Assembly (NCBI GenBank): GCA_046329515.1
Contig: JAXLUM010000001.1
Coordinates: forward strand, 1,240,001 to 1,304,000
Source: Bog-950 sp046329515
Lineage (GTDB): Bacteria; Bacteroidota; Bacteroidia; Chitinophagales; LD1
Length of the DNA stretch: 64,000 bases
Direction: 5' to 3'
In this document: piece after piece, positions 27,420 through 36,470 of the stretch
How positions within the stretch are numbered: position 1 is the stretch's first letter
Layout of the letters: the number at the start of each line of letters is the position of its first letter
Position numbers and translations under genes: made by a program
Notes under the pieces: model-generated
Databases searched by the model: none
What the model was told of the DNA's origin: nothing
What the model saw: the letters and a program-made list of their open reading frames with translations, nothing else

Positions 27420-28479
27420 TTTTTTTGCCCGCTATGCCGCCATAAGGCCATAATTTGCCGGTTTCGTAAATGCAATACAGGTCATCGTGGTTAATTAAGG
27501 TAATGTCGCTATATGCGCACGGACCTTTCTGTATCAGTATTTCTTTTTTCCAGCTTTTGCCGCTATCAAAACTAAAGCGAAGGGTTAAGTCTTTTCTTAC
27601 TTTTGAATTAGCCGGGTTGGTAAAGCATAATACATTTCTTTTTTGTGGGTGACTTAGCAACGCCCCCTGGCAAACAGGCTCAATCAACGTTGAATCAAAA
27701 GCCGGCGTGCTCCAGCTTAAGCCCCCATCCTTACTTATGCTTGTTTTACGGCAGGGTAATTGCCTATCTGTATTACGCATGTTCAACAGCAAATTCCCTT
27801 CGGGTAATTCGGCAACTGTACATTCATCCGTGCCTTCAGTATTTACCGAACCGCCTAAATGCCAACTCGTGCCCATATCATCCGAATAAATTATGTGTGA
27901 AATATGCCTGCTTGAATTTTTTAATGTGTGATTGCAGGGTACAACTATTCTTCCCTTGTTAACTCCCTGCGAAATCTGAATGCCATGAACAGGCCCTGTG
28001 GCATACCAATTCCAATCGCTTGGTTTAACTGATGCAGTTACGTCCATAGGGTTGCTCCAATGTTTCCCTTCATCACTGCTTTTGAAAACAATTACACTTC
28101 GGTTGTTAATGGTGGCTGTAAGTAGTATAACACCTGTAGCGCTTTCAACCACAGGACTAGGGTTGCCGCAGGTATTCTTTCCATCGCTGTAAATCAATTG
28201 TAAGGCGCCCCACGTTTTTCCTGAGTCAGCAGAGGTTTTCATTACCAGATCAATATTGCCATGGTCGCGCAAACTTTGCCTTCCCTCGCAAAATGCTAAC
28301 AGCAAACCGCTTTTGGTTTGCACCAGTGCCGGTATACGATACATGCGGTAACCTTCCTTTCCGTTTTTAAAAATGTAGTTGCGCGGCTGTGATTTTAACG
28401 CCAGCGTAAATGCAGTAAAAAATAGAATGAGGTGGAATGCTCTGGTCAATTTAAGCTGTGTTTGAATTTTAATCCGCAT
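27406..28479 (-). CDS. exo-alpha-sialidase (BNR-repeat neuraminidase)
   Basis: This 357-residue exported glycosidase should remove terminal sialic acids from glycans. After a signal peptide (about residues 12-30) the mature protein shows the RIP motif (YRIPALV, Arg48), EGRQSLRDHG, and five Asp boxes of the SxDxGxxW type (SADSGKTW, SSDEGKHW, SDDMGTSW, SKDGGLSW, SFDSGKSW) that mark a six-bladed propeller. The acid EGTDECTVAELPEG, the Arg in LLNMRNTDR and a Tyr in CAYSDITL fit the GH33 active site. The N-terminal heptads of a 7-bp repeat run through its start codon. It overlaps the MpaB-like gene at the 3' end by 14 bases. Confidence 0.88.
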   Translation of the reverse strand: MRIKIQTQLKLTRAFHLILFFTAFTLALKSQPRNYIFKNGKEGYRMYRIPALVQTKSGLLLAFCEGRQSLRDHGNIDLVMKTSADSGKTWGALQLIYSDGKNTCGNPSPVVESATGVILLTATINNRSVIVFKSSDEGKHWSNPMDVTASVKPSDWNWYATGPVHGIQISQGVNKGRIVVPCNHTLKNSSRHISHIIYSDDMGTSWHLGGSVNTEGTDECTVAELPEGNLLLNMRNTDRQLPCRKTSISKDGGLSWSTPAFDSTLIEPVCQGALLSHPQKRNVLCFTNPANSKVRKDLTLRFSFDSGKSWKKEILIQKGPCAYSDITLINHDDLYCIYETGKLWPYGGIAGKKISAH

Positions 28480-28499
28480 TCAACATTCCGCAATCTAAA
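28472..28499. repeat. 7-bp period tract across the sialidase start
   Basis: On the plus strand the heptads ATCCGCA, TTCAACA, TTCCGCA, ATCTAAA are in phase; the sialidase start codon (complement of 28477-28479) lies within the tract. Confidence 0.45.
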
Positions 28500-28505
28500 C
28501 TCTTT

Positions 28506-30623
28506 TTACTCTCCCGGATGATAAATGCGCTCAGCATGTTTGTAAGCCCAATCTTTGCTAAGGCTTTCTTCCTTAGTTTGCTCGTTAACATACATATGCA
28601 TTTGGTCCGTATAATGCTTACTGCCCGGTGTATTGCTGCTGCCAAAACAGGCTATGCTGCGCAATTGCGGTAAGCTGCCATCCTTTTTAAACTTAGCCAG
28701 CAGTATATAGCTTTCGCCTGCTGTAATGCGGCGTTTGCCTTGCTGGTAATTGTCGCCGTATTTAGCGTTCCACATATCAGGCCCGCCGCGTGTTGGCAGG
28801 TCAACATCTCCGCGCTGATGGCGTTGGTAGTCGCCTAGTGGCACATTCAGTTTTCCAAAGTCGCGCAGCATTTCAGACTTAGCAATGCGAACCCCCAATA
28901 CAAAGAAGTTGATTTTTGCATCGCGGTCTTTCTCAAACACTTTTTCAAGGCTATCATTAATGCTGAAGTAGCAACTGTAAATCCATTTGTAAACAAGGGT
29001 GGCATTAGTATCGGTTATATCACCACTGCGCTCAACGCCCCATGCCTTCATTACTTTAATGGCATCAGCTATATCGGGGTATTTTGCTTCATCTAAATGG
29101 AAGGCTTCTTCCAGGTCGAAGTTCTTGAAAGGCGCTGTTACCGTTTTAGGGTAATGCGTGTCATACTTAATTTTCAAAAAGTCGTCCCAACTTACTTTCG
29201 TTTTGCCTTCCATCATTTCATAAAAGCGCAAACTGCGGTTGGTTTCATTACGCGCAAAGCAAACATTGCCCTGGCAGGGTAGGGGCTTGGGGTTTTCATT
29301 TTTCGCCGTCATAGTGTACGATGTATTGTTTACATCAAACACATAGCCGCATTTAGGGTTTAAAACATGCGGTAACGAATCATGCGGCAGGAATTTAGTC
29401 CACAAGGTTTTCTTCGTGTTACCCGGCACAGTGCTTTGCCAATTGTAACCTTCGGCGCGTATAGGCATGGCGCCATTGCTTACGCAGTAAATAGTATCAA
29501 AGCGGTCGGCATAAGTTACGTATTGGTTAATTATACCCTGCATGTTCAATACATTGCGGAACTCAGTATAATTCTTCGCCTTGTTCATTTTATACCACTG
29601 CTCTACACTCATCAGCGTCATGTTACTGGCTAAACGTATAGCAAAATATCCTTGTTTGTTTTTGTAAGTGGCACCGTACATACTCCACCACTTTTTCTTG
29701 CCAATGGTTAAAACAAACTTGTGCTTATCGCGGTTCTTAGCCAGGTTAACGGCAAGCTTGGCCTTACTAACTTCTAAAGGATAGCTTTCACCATCTACCA
29801 GGTAATGGTTTTTCTTTTTAGGGTCCGGTTGCAGTTGATAAATGTCAATAGCATCAAAGTAGTTAGTGGTATGCGCCCAACCCAGGTTTTCATTTACCCC
29901 GTGGAAGATGGACACAGCGCCATGGAAAGTAGCGCCTATAATGTTCAGTCCTTCTTCGCTACATAAGTGCGCTTCATACCAACTCATTGGTCCTTCTAAT
30001 GGTTGGTGCGCATTTACATCAAGGTAAACGTTACCATCTGCCGTAATGTTGGAGTTCATGGCTAAAGCATTTGAACCCCGCGCATCTTTATTGTATTCAA
30101 TGGTTGGCACCTTTTCGCCCACCACGCTTTTAATAGCGCCATCTACGCCGGTCATAAGCGCCATACTTAACATATAGCCCGCAATAAAATCAGAGGGGCG
30201 TATGGGCATCAACTTCTTTGATATTATTTTTTCAGGATGCTTCTTCAAATAATCATTCCCTGCAGCAGCGCCTGCTTCCAATAACTTTTTTGTTTCAGGC
30301 GATAGGTCTGTTTCATAATGCTTTTCAATAAAGTCGGGCACGCCTAACAGTTGAACAGCATAATCAATTTTAGCGCCTTCAATGCCCATCATTAAACCCA
30401 GACGGCCACGGGCTAATAGTAAACCCCACTGCACGGTTTTAAAATCATCTTCGCAGGCGGCGTAAACCAAACCATAAGCACAATCGGCATCTGTTTTACC
30501 AAATATGTGAGGCACACCAAAACTATCGCGCACAATTTCTACGTGATAATTAGGGTTAACCTGCGCTTTGGAGGAAAAGAAAAATGCCGTAAAGGCGGCA
30601 AGCAGAAAAACGAATTTTTTCAT
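28506..30623 (-). CDS. penicillin acylase family Ntn-hydrolase
   Basis: This 705-residue exported protein (signal peptide about residues 1-20, ending SSKA/Q) has the layout of penicillin acylase and acyl-homoserine-lactone acylase precursors: an alpha chain with VRDSFGVPHIFGKTDADCAYGLVYAACEDDF, a linker, and the autocatalytic cleavage site RGSNALAM, in which Ser184 becomes the N-terminal nucleophile of the beta chain. HGAVSIFHGVNENLGWAHT follows as in the family. It hydrolyses an amide bond of an acylated substrate in the periplasm or outside; whether lactams, acyl-homoserine lactones or lipoamino acids is not decidable from sequence. A conserved C-terminal region includes TRGGPDMWNAKYGDNYQQG. 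Confidence 0.9.
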   Translation of the reverse strand: MKKFVFLLAAFTAFFFSSKAQVNPNYHVEIVRDSFGVPHIFGKTDADCAYGLVYAACEDDFKTVQWGLLLARGRLGLMMGIEGAKIDYAVQLLGVPDFIEKHYETDLSPETKKLLEAGAAAGNDYLKKHPEKIISKKLMPIRPSDFIAGYMLSMALMTGVDGAIKSVVGEKVPTIEYNKDARGSNALAMNSNITADGNVYLDVNAHQPLEGPMSWYEAHLCSEEGLNIIGATFHGAVSIFHGVNENLGWAHTTNYFDAIDIYQLQPDPKKKNHYLVDGESYPLEVSKAKLAVNLAKNRDKHKFVLTIGKKKWWSMYGATYKNKQGYFAIRLASNMTLMSVEQWYKMNKAKNYTEFRNVLNMQGIINQYVTYADRFDTIYCVSNGAMPIRAEGYNWQSTVPGNTKKTLWTKFLPHDSLPHVLNPKCGYVFDVNNTSYTMTAKNENPKPLPCQGNVCFARNETNRSLRFYEMMEGKTKVSWDDFLKIKYDTHYPKTVTAPFKNFDLEEAFHLDEAKYPDIADAIKVMKAWGVERSGDITDTNATLVYKWIYSCYFSINDSLEKVFEKDRDAKINFFVLGVRIAKSEMLRDFGKLNVPLGDYQRHQRGDVDLPTRGGPDMWNAKYGDNYQQGKRRITAGESYILLAKFKKDGSLPQLRSIACFGSSNTPGSKHYTDQMHMYVNEQTKEESLSKDWAYKHAERIYHPGE

Positions 30624-30727
30624 CGTAGGATTGGGGTTAGGTGCCCGGCGAAAGAAATCAAATTTTACAGAACGCGGAAGTGTATTTCCCGGCGAAAAAT
30701 CTGCTAAGGTTTTGGGCCGTAAAATAA

Positions 30728-30759
30728 AAAAGCGCAGCCTTTTACGGGACCGCGCTTTT
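30728..30759. terminator. hairpin terminator
   Basis: AAAAGCGC (30728-30735) pairs with GCGCTTTT (30752-30759), with A-rich sequence before and T-rich ends. It lies just past the 3' end of the metalloprotease gene on the minus strand, before the acylase gene. Confidence 0.7.
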
Positions 30760-30777
30760 CAAAAAAACCGGTTGCGT

Positions 30778-31818
30778 TTAACCAGCCTTAACTTCAAGGG
30801 CTCCGCCCGTATTTTCAGGGGCGTACATCACCCGTATGTTTACTATGTATTTACGGCCTTTAACCAGTGGCAGCGTTATTTTTGCGTTTTTTTCAAGTCC
30901 GCTGTCATCATCGCCTGCCATGTAGTGGTTTTCGTTTTTGTCCTTTTCAAAAATTACCATTACGGTGTCCAGTTCTCCCTTGGTTTCAAAAACAAATTTG
31001 CCTGTGTTTGGCGCGGTAAAAATAAAGTCGCTTTGCCCGCCCGATTTAGCCTTTATCTCAGCTATCTTATCTGCTTTCAACGCAGTCATTTTAGTGGATT
31101 TAATAGCAGGGTAAAGGCTTTTAACCCCTTTAACATCGTGCTTCGATAATGTTCCCGGAGGGTATATACCTGAATTACGATATTGAACGGGCTTTAATAC
31201 CAGGCCGGGGTCAAACTGGTATTCCATAATTGACTTGGGGTCCCAGGTAGAGCCGTTTAATGTATTGGCCGGTAACTTGTCCAAAACATTAGAATCCGTT
31301 TCTGCCTTGCTCCATTTGTTGGGCGGGGCAGCAAAATAGGAATACACCACCGGTACATCCCACTCAATGCCCGAAAAGGGACTTTGGTGCTCATGCTCAA
31401 AACCTATGGTATGGCCAATTTCATGCAGGGCGGTGGTCATACCATAAGCATCCTCGGTAAGGCTCCATCCAAAATTCATGGTAGATTTAGGTTTCTTAAT
31501 TCCTAAAATATCGCGTCCAACATACGACCATGAGCCATCATCTTTAAAAGCGATGCGCACCATGGCTTCATCAATATTTTTAACTTCTACAAAGGATAAA
31601 CCAATACCCAGCTTTTGCCAGGTTTGAAATGCACTGCGTACAACCTTGCGCTGAGATTCCGGGCCTTCTAAAAAGAAATATTTAATAAGCGTTCCGTTTA
31701 CCCACTTTTTCTGGTTGGCCAATATAAAACTGGCCCTGTGGGCATCAACTGAAGGTGCAAATTTGCGCGGTTTAATTTTGGGTTGACTGCAATGCGGTCT
31801 TTTAATCTTATCAGCCAT
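30778..31818 (-). CDS. astacin/matrixin-like zinc metalloprotease
   Basis: This 346-residue protein carries a metzincin zinc site, HEIGHTIGFEH at residues 132-142 (three His ligands and the catalytic Glu), and a Met-turn in SIMEY, as in astacin-type proteases. The N-terminal part (about 45-125) resembles a matrixin/astacin catalytic domain. The C-terminal 100 residues form a beta domain (KFVFETKGELDTVMVIFEKD, YIVNIRVMYAPENTGGALEV) like a pre-peptidase C-terminal domain. No signal peptide or T9SS domain is evident; the N-terminus (MADKIKRPHC) is basic and polar. It may be cytosolic or exported by an unrecognised route. A terminator follows. Confidence 0.85.
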   Translation of the reverse strand: MADKIKRPHCSQPKIKPRKFAPSVDAHRASFILANQKKWVNGTLIKYFFLEGPESQRKVVRSAFQTWQKLGIGLSFVEVKNIDEAMVRIAFKDDGSWSYVGRDILGIKKPKSTMNFGWSLTEDAYGMTTALHEIGHTIGFEHEHQSPFSGIEWDVPVVYSYFAAPPNKWSKAETDSNVLDKLPANTLNGSTWDPKSIMEYQFDPGLVLKPVQYRNSGIYPPGTLSKHDVKGVKSLYPAIKSTKMTALKADKIAEIKAKSGGQSDFIFTAPNTGKFVFETKGELDTVMVIFEKDKNENHYMAGDDDSGLEKNAKITLPLVKGRKYIVNIRVMYAPENTGGALEVKAG

Positions 31819-31898
31819 AACAGTGGTTTTAATGTGAGTGGGATGTATGGGTTAGTGTATAATACCTGTAAATTACCATCATATAAGCGGAACCATCA

Positions 31899-31916
31899 AT
31901 ACCTAAATTCAGGTAT
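31899..31916. promoter_or_regulatory. inverted repeat upstream of the metalloprotease
   Basis: ATACCT-N6-AGGTAT, perfect 6-bp arms. It lies 80 bases upstream of the metalloprotease start; the half-site ATACCT recurs at 31862. It may be an operator or part of a hairpin. Confidence 0.3.
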
Positions 31917-31939
31917 AATGGCGATAGGATAATAAACAG

Positions 31940-31970
31940 AAACGCAGCCCTTGGTGCGGGCTGCGTTTTG
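31940..31970. terminator. hairpin terminator of the propeller gene
   Basis: AAACGCAGCCC (31940-31950) pairs with GGGCTGCGTTT (31958-31968), followed by T. It lies 50 bases past the stop of the minus-strand T9SS propeller gene. Confidence 0.75.
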
Positions 31971-32018
31971 CAAACGGGCTTTACGTAAACCCCGTAGAAA
32001 TGGTTAGCAACTATTAGC

Positions 32019-33194
32019 TTATTGCTTTATAATTTTTGTGGTGTAAGCTTTTTCATCGGCGGTTGCCTTAATAAAGTAGATACCTGCAGGTAAACTATTG
32101 GTGTTTAATTTTACTGTTTTAACAGGGCCATAGTTTTCTTCCACCAATGTTTCCCCCAACTGGTTAATCAGCTGCACTTTTACCGGGCCATTCACTTTTT
32201 CTAATTGTAGTTGCACAAAGTCCGTTACAGGGTTAGGGTAAATCGATGCTTTCAATTCTTTCGGTTCATTTATCGCCATCGAAATATCGTTGTTTACAGA
32301 ATCTACACTACCTACCCAAATAGTATTGCAGGGAGAGTGCAGGTAGTTAAATGCACGGATGAGGTAGCCGGTGGTTTGCAGTGAAGACTGATCTAAACGG
32401 AATTTGTAAATACCGGTTATGCCGTTTATGCGCGCAGGCGCTACAGCCCATTTGCCGTTTTTAGTAACTACCAGTGAAGCCCCAACTGTATCAGCATTAC
32501 TTAAATTGGTAATTTGTGTGCGGTTGGTGCCGTTAGGGTGTATTTTATAAATGTTGTGCATTTTGTTGTTGCCTGCATCATACGATGTCATAAAGTAAAT
32601 CCATTGTCCATCAGGGCTCCAGTAAGGATACATATCACCTGCACTTGTGTTGGGAATTAAATTGGTGTTGCCCTGGCCGGCAAACGGCATCAGGTATAAG
32701 CCGTGGTCCTTATTATGAAATACAATTTGAGAGTCAACCGTGCTAAGGCGCGGATAAACATCATTAAAATCGCCTGCCCCTGAACCTATATTCGTGCTGC
32801 CGCCGTTAGGCTGGTCAGCATCCATGCGGTAAAAGTTGCCTTGCCAGTCAAACTGAAAGTAGTAGTCTTCAGGAGAGAAATCATAGTTATACATATCATA
32901 GCCGCCGTTTGTGTAATACAGGTACGGAGAGCCTGCTCCATCTTTAAAATAAACATCGTTTTGGGTAATAGTGGCGTTGCTGCCGTAAAGGAAGGCTACC
33001 CTGTTGCCCTGGTGGTTAACCCTTGGCCAGTAACCGTTGGTGATAAAGTCAAAACCACTGCCATCGGGGTTGGTATAGCAAACTGAATCCTCCGCGTGGC
33101 TGGTAGAGGGCAGGCTGAATACTATTTTGTTTGCCCATTGCGCATTAGCAGCAATAAAGCCGGTTAAAAACAAAAGGGTAATTACTTTTTTCAT
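32019..33194 (-). CDS. T9SS-exported TolB/PD40-like beta-propeller protein
   Basis: This 391-residue protein has a signal peptide (MKKVITLLFLTGFIAANAQ). The middle (about residues 25-300) consists of propeller-like blades with PD40/WD40-type repeats, for example YPYWSPDGQWIYFMTS and the NGTNRTQITNLS phrase also seen in TolB-like proteins. The last 75 residues form a type A T9SS sorting domain (SIYPNPVTDFVQL ... VQLINQLGETLVEE ... LPAGIYFIKAT, ending KIIKQ). It is therefore likely a secreted or surface-bound, perhaps calcium-binding, protein; no catalytic motif is visible. It is divergent from the two-component system gene, sharing an intergenic region with two operator-like repeats. Confidence 0.85.
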   Translation of the reverse strand: MKKVITLLFLTGFIAANAQWANKIVFSLPSTSHAEDSVCYTNPDGSGFDFITNGYWPRVNHQGNRVAFLYGSNATITQNDVYFKDGAGSPYLYYTNGGYDMYNYDFSPEDYYFQFDWQGNFYRMDADQPNGGSTNIGSGAGDFNDVYPRLSTVDSQIVFHNKDHGLYLMPFAGQGNTNLIPNTSAGDMYPYWSPDGQWIYFMTSYDAGNNKMHNIYKIHPNGTNRTQITNLSNADTVGASLVVTKNGKWAVAPARINGITGIYKFRLDQSSLQTTGYLIRAFNYLHSPCNTIWVGSVDSVNNDISMAINEPKELKASIYPNPVTDFVQLQLEKVNGPVKVQLINQLGETLVEENYGPVKTVKLNTNSLPAGIYFIKATADEKAYTTKIIKQ

Positions 33195-33276
33195 GTTGTT
33201 TGTTTTTTGCTTTTACAAATGGTGAGGTTTACTTTTTCTCACGTTGCAAAAGTGCTGTGGCTGCAGGGGTAGGGCA

Positions 33277-33331
33277 ATCCTATAAAAAGAGGATATTATG
33301 CATTGGGTTGAAAATCCTACTTAAATAGGAT
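33277..33331. promoter_or_regulatory. paired ATCCT-N8-AGGAT inverted repeats
   Basis: Two 18-base sites with the same arms and spacing, 33277-33294 and 33314-33331, 37 bases apart start to start. They lie between the divergent T9SS propeller gene and the histidine kinase gene, 42-96 bases upstream of the kinase start, a plausible position for a dimeric regulator such as the encoded NarL-type response regulator. Confidence 0.5.
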
Positions 33332-33372
33332 AGATAGGGCTTTACGCTATATTTAAAATTGCAGATAGAAAT

Positions 33373-35340
33373 ATGAAAACTTTTTCGTCGCTCAAATGCA
33401 TTCTGTTCGCTTGTTGTTGTATGCTGTGCTGTGGAATTAGCTATGCGCAGGATATGAGCCTGGACAGCCTGAAACAGGTGCTGCTAAAAGCGCCGGATGA
33501 TACCAATAAAACACATTTGCTGTATGAAATTGGTTTAACCCTTGCTAACGATAACCTTGATTCAGCAATAGTTTATTATGAACAGGCATATAAGTTAAGT
33601 AAGGATTTAAATTTTACCTGGGGCGAGATTAAATACTATGGTTTTATAACAGAGGCACTAAATCATAAAGGAAATTTTGATGAGGCCTTACGGCTGAACA
33701 AAGAGGGCCTGGCCAAATGTTTTAGCAAGAATTGCCCGGCGCTTTTACCTAACCAGTATCTTAACATAGCCAATGAATTTATTTACCTGCAGCAGTATGA
33801 TTCTTCCATTGCATATTATAATGAAGCCCGAAAGATTTACGAACAAACGAATGACACCAGCGGCCTTGTTTTTGTTTACGGTAATATAGCCGAGGTATAT
33901 TTATCACAGAATCGTAAAAAAGAGGCTGTAGAATACGCCACTATCTCTGTTAAGCTGTTAGCCGGCCAGCCCAAAGACCGTACCTACCGTAACCTGCTTT
34001 TTAATTTGGGAAAGGATGAATGTTATGTTCGCGATTATACAACCGCTCTAAAACATCTTGCCGAGGCCGAAGAACTGGCTACCGTAGCGCAGGACGATTA
34101 TTTGCTCGCCTTAATTTCAAATGAATATTTCAACTATTACCTGAACACCGGTAAATACGCTGAAATGCCCGCCAGTGCCAATCGCTTTTTTAAGTTGGTG
34201 GAACCTATGCAAAGCGATATGCTGACGGCTACAGGCTGGCAGCTAAGGGCAATTGCTGCATTTTATACCAAAAATTTTTCGGAGGCTGAGGACTGCATTA
34301 ATAAATCGCTGGCGCTTTTTTTGAAAACCGGTGAAAAAGGGACACTGAAAGAAGTGTACCTTTTAAAATCAAGTATTGCGTTGGTAAGAAACCAGGATAT
34401 TGCCGCATACCAGGCTAATATGGCTTTGGCAGATTCTTTTTTGCAGGCCGGCCTTGATGAAACCATTCTGAAAAACACACAGGACCTTGAGAAGCGATAT
34501 GAAACGGAAAAGAAAGAGCAGCAGCTTAAAATTCAGGCTGCCGAGTTAAGCCGTAAAAACCTTCAGAACGGAGTGTTGGCCGCAGCAGTAGCGGTGTTGA
34601 TTCTGCTGGGTGTTTTATTAGGATATGCTTTCTACAACCGTCAACAATTAAATAAGCGCCAAAAGGAAATTCAACAACAGCGCATAGCACAGTTAGAGCA
34701 GGAAAAACAATTGGCCGCAATACAGGCGGTTTTAAAAGGGCAGGACGAAGAGCGCACAAGGCTGGCCAAAGACCTGCACGATGGCCTTGGTGGTATGTTA
34801 AGCGGTATAAAATTCTCATTCGGAACTATGAAAGATAATATGGTAATGACTGCCGAAAGCCACCAGGCTTTTGAGCGCAGCATGGATATGCTGGACACAT
34901 CTATTAAAGAACTGCGACGCGTGGCGCACAATATGATGCCTGAAAGCCTGTTGAAGTTTGGCCTTGATGCAGCACTGAATGATTTATGCCTGCAACTGAA
35001 CAGCACAGGTGCAGTAAAAGCTACCTACCAAAGTATGGGGCTTAAATCAATATCAGTTAACCGCGATATTGCCCTTAATGTTTACCGCATTGTGCAGGAA
35101 CTGCTTAATAACATTATGAAACATGCAGCAGCCACCGAGGTATTGGTGCAAACCACTTATGGCGACAACGCATTTTCTATAACGGTGGAGGATAACGGCA
35201 AAGGCTTTGACACCAACGCACAAACAAAAGGCGTTGGTTGGGAAAGTATACGAAACAGGGTGGCATACCTTAAAGGTTCGGTAGATGTGCAATCATTAGC
35301 CGGCAAAGGCACTTCAGTATTTATTGAGTTTAAAGTTTAA
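33373..35340 (+). CDS. TPR-containing NarL-type sensor histidine kinase
   Basis: This 655-residue kinase has a signal sequence (about 1-24), a sensor domain of TPR repeats (about 35-385; for example AIVYYEQAYKLSKD, IAYYNEARKIYEQ), one membrane helix (about 397-420, AAAVAVLILLGVLLGYAF), a coiled coil, and a HisKA_3 dimerisation domain with the phosphoacceptor His469 in LAKDLHDGLGGML. A HATPase_c domain follows, with N-box NNIMKHA and G-box DNGKGFD. TPRs in the periplasm probably bind a peptide or protein signal. The cognate response regulator gene starts two bases after the stop codon. Twin inverted repeats lie upstream, suggesting autoregulation. Confidence 0.93.
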   Translation: MKTFSSLKCILFACCCMLCCGISYAQDMSLDSLKQVLLKAPDDTNKTHLLYEIGLTLANDNLDSAIVYYEQAYKLSKDLNFTWGEIKYYGFITEALNHKGNFDEALRLNKEGLAKCFSKNCPALLPNQYLNIANEFIYLQQYDSSIAYYNEARKIYEQTNDTSGLVFVYGNIAEVYLSQNRKKEAVEYATISVKLLAGQPKDRTYRNLLFNLGKDECYVRDYTTALKHLAEAEELATVAQDDYLLALISNEYFNYYLNTGKYAEMPASANRFFKLVEPMQSDMLTATGWQLRAIAAFYTKNFSEAEDCINKSLALFLKTGEKGTLKEVYLLKSSIALVRNQDIAAYQANMALADSFLQAGLDETILKNTQDLEKRYETEKKEQQLKIQAAELSRKNLQNGVLAAAVAVLILLGVLLGYAFYNRQQLNKRQKEIQQQRIAQLEQEKQLAAIQAVLKGQDEERTRLAKDLHDGLGGMLSGIKFSFGTMKDNMVMTAESHQAFERSMDMLDTSIKELRRVAHNMMPESLLKFGLDAALNDLCLQLNSTGAVKATYQSMGLKSISVNRDIALNVYRIVQELLNNIMKHAAATEVLVQTTYGDNAFSITVEDNGKGFDTNAQTKGVGWESIRNRVAYLKGSVDVQSLAGKGTSVFIEFKV

Positions 35341-35342
35341 GT

Positions 35343-35966
35343 ATGATCAGGCTTTTTGTTGTTGATGACCATTACATGGTAATTGAAGGCATCCGTTCGC
35401 TTTTGCAAGCTGAACAGGATGTGCAATGGATGGGTAATGCAGGTAATGCTGATAGTTGCCTGGCTTTTTTACAGCAGCAACAGCCTGATATTATATTAAT
35501 GGATATAAACATGCCGGGCATGAGCGGCATAGAATTATGCAAAGAGGTAAAGACAAAATATCCCGCTGTGAACATAATAGCACTAAGCACCTTTAACCAA
35601 AGCAGCTATGTAAACAAAATGCTGGAGAACGGCGCTGACGGTTACCTGTTGAAGAATGCCAGCCGCGATGAAATTATGGAAGCCCTTAACACCGTTACAA
35701 AAGGAGGGAAGTACTTAAGCTTTGAAACAGCGAAGCTGTTAAGAACCAATGCCGAATCGGATATGCCTGTTTTAACGCGCAGGGAGAAAGAAGTGCTTGA
35801 GTTAATTGCCGAAGGATTAACCAACCAGCAGATAGCAGATAAACTTTTTGTGAGCCCAACAACTGTAGTAACCCACCGCACGCACCTGCTTGAAAAATTA
35901 AATGCAAAAAACACCGCTGCCCTTGTAAAAATTGCCGCGCTTAAAGGCTTAATTACGGAGCAGTAA
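35343..35966 (+). CDS. LuxR/NarL-family response regulator
   Basis: This 207-residue response regulator has a receiver domain (residues 1-120) with the acidic pocket FVVDDH, phospho-acceptor Asp54 in LMDINMPG and Lys near 104 in YLLKNAS. A C-terminal LuxR-type helix-turn-helix follows (about 140-200): LTRREKEVLELIAEGLTNQQ, IADKLFVSPTTVVTHRTHL. It receives phosphate from the kinase encoded two bases upstream and should act as a transcription regulator. The twin repeats at 33277-33331 are its likeliest local target, by position. It ends one base before the convergent membrane protein gene. Confidence 0.95.
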   Translation: MIRLFVVDDHYMVIEGIRSLLQAEQDVQWMGNAGNADSCLAFLQQQQPDIILMDINMPGMSGIELCKEVKTKYPAVNIIALSTFNQSSYVNKMLENGADGYLLKNASRDEIMEALNTVTKGGKYLSFETAKLLRTNAESDMPVLTRREKEVLELIAEGLTNQQIADKLFVSPTTVVTHRTHLLEKLNAKNTAALVKIAALKGLITEQ

Positions 35967-36428
35967 TCATTTAGTGGCTATCCTTTTTCTATAGAAGCGC
36001 ACTGCGTCGGCTATTATAAAAATGCCCAACAAGGTTGCGAGGAATAGTATAGTTATCAGGGGTAGTTTTTCAAAATCCGAACTTCTATTATATATTAAAA
36101 ACGTAATAAGTCCCACGCATACCATAATAAAAACGCCTAGTGTAAGGTAAGTAAGTAACAAAGCTTTTACGCCTCTTGTATGCAATAGATTGAAATCATT
36201 CAGCTTGAAAGCAATGGCGAAGAAGCACAAGATGCTGAAAGCAAAAGGGAAGGCGAGCGTTTTATCGAAGGAATAGAAAAAATCAAGCAGTAAATAATCC
36301 AACCTATAAAACCCATGTTCCAACAGGGTTTTTGCTGTAATTCTTACTTCATCGACTAAAAAAAACAAACACAAAATGGCAAGGGCACCTAAGAAACTTA
36401 TAAAAAGCAATTGGGCTACCTTCTTCAT
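35967..36428 (-). CDS. four-helix membrane protein, function unknown
   Basis: A 153-residue protein starting at ATG 36428 (MKKVAQLLF); the TTG three codons upstream is unlikely. Hydrophobic stretches at about residues 6-27, 50-72, 85-110 and 118-140 predict four membrane helices, with a basic C-terminus (FYRKRIATK). No family is recognised. Convergent with the response regulator gene, stop to stop. Confidence 0.7.
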   Translation of the reverse strand: MKKVAQLLFISFLGALAILCLFFLVDEVRITAKTLLEHGFYRLDYLLLDFFYSFDKTLAFPFAFSILCFFAIAFKLNDFNLLHTRGVKALLLTYLTLGVFIMVCVGLITFLIYNRSSDFEKLPLITILFLATLLGIFIIADAVRFYRKRIATK

Positions 36429-36470
36429 TCTTGCCAAGTTGAGAAATTCGGTCTGTCTTATAGGGCTAAA

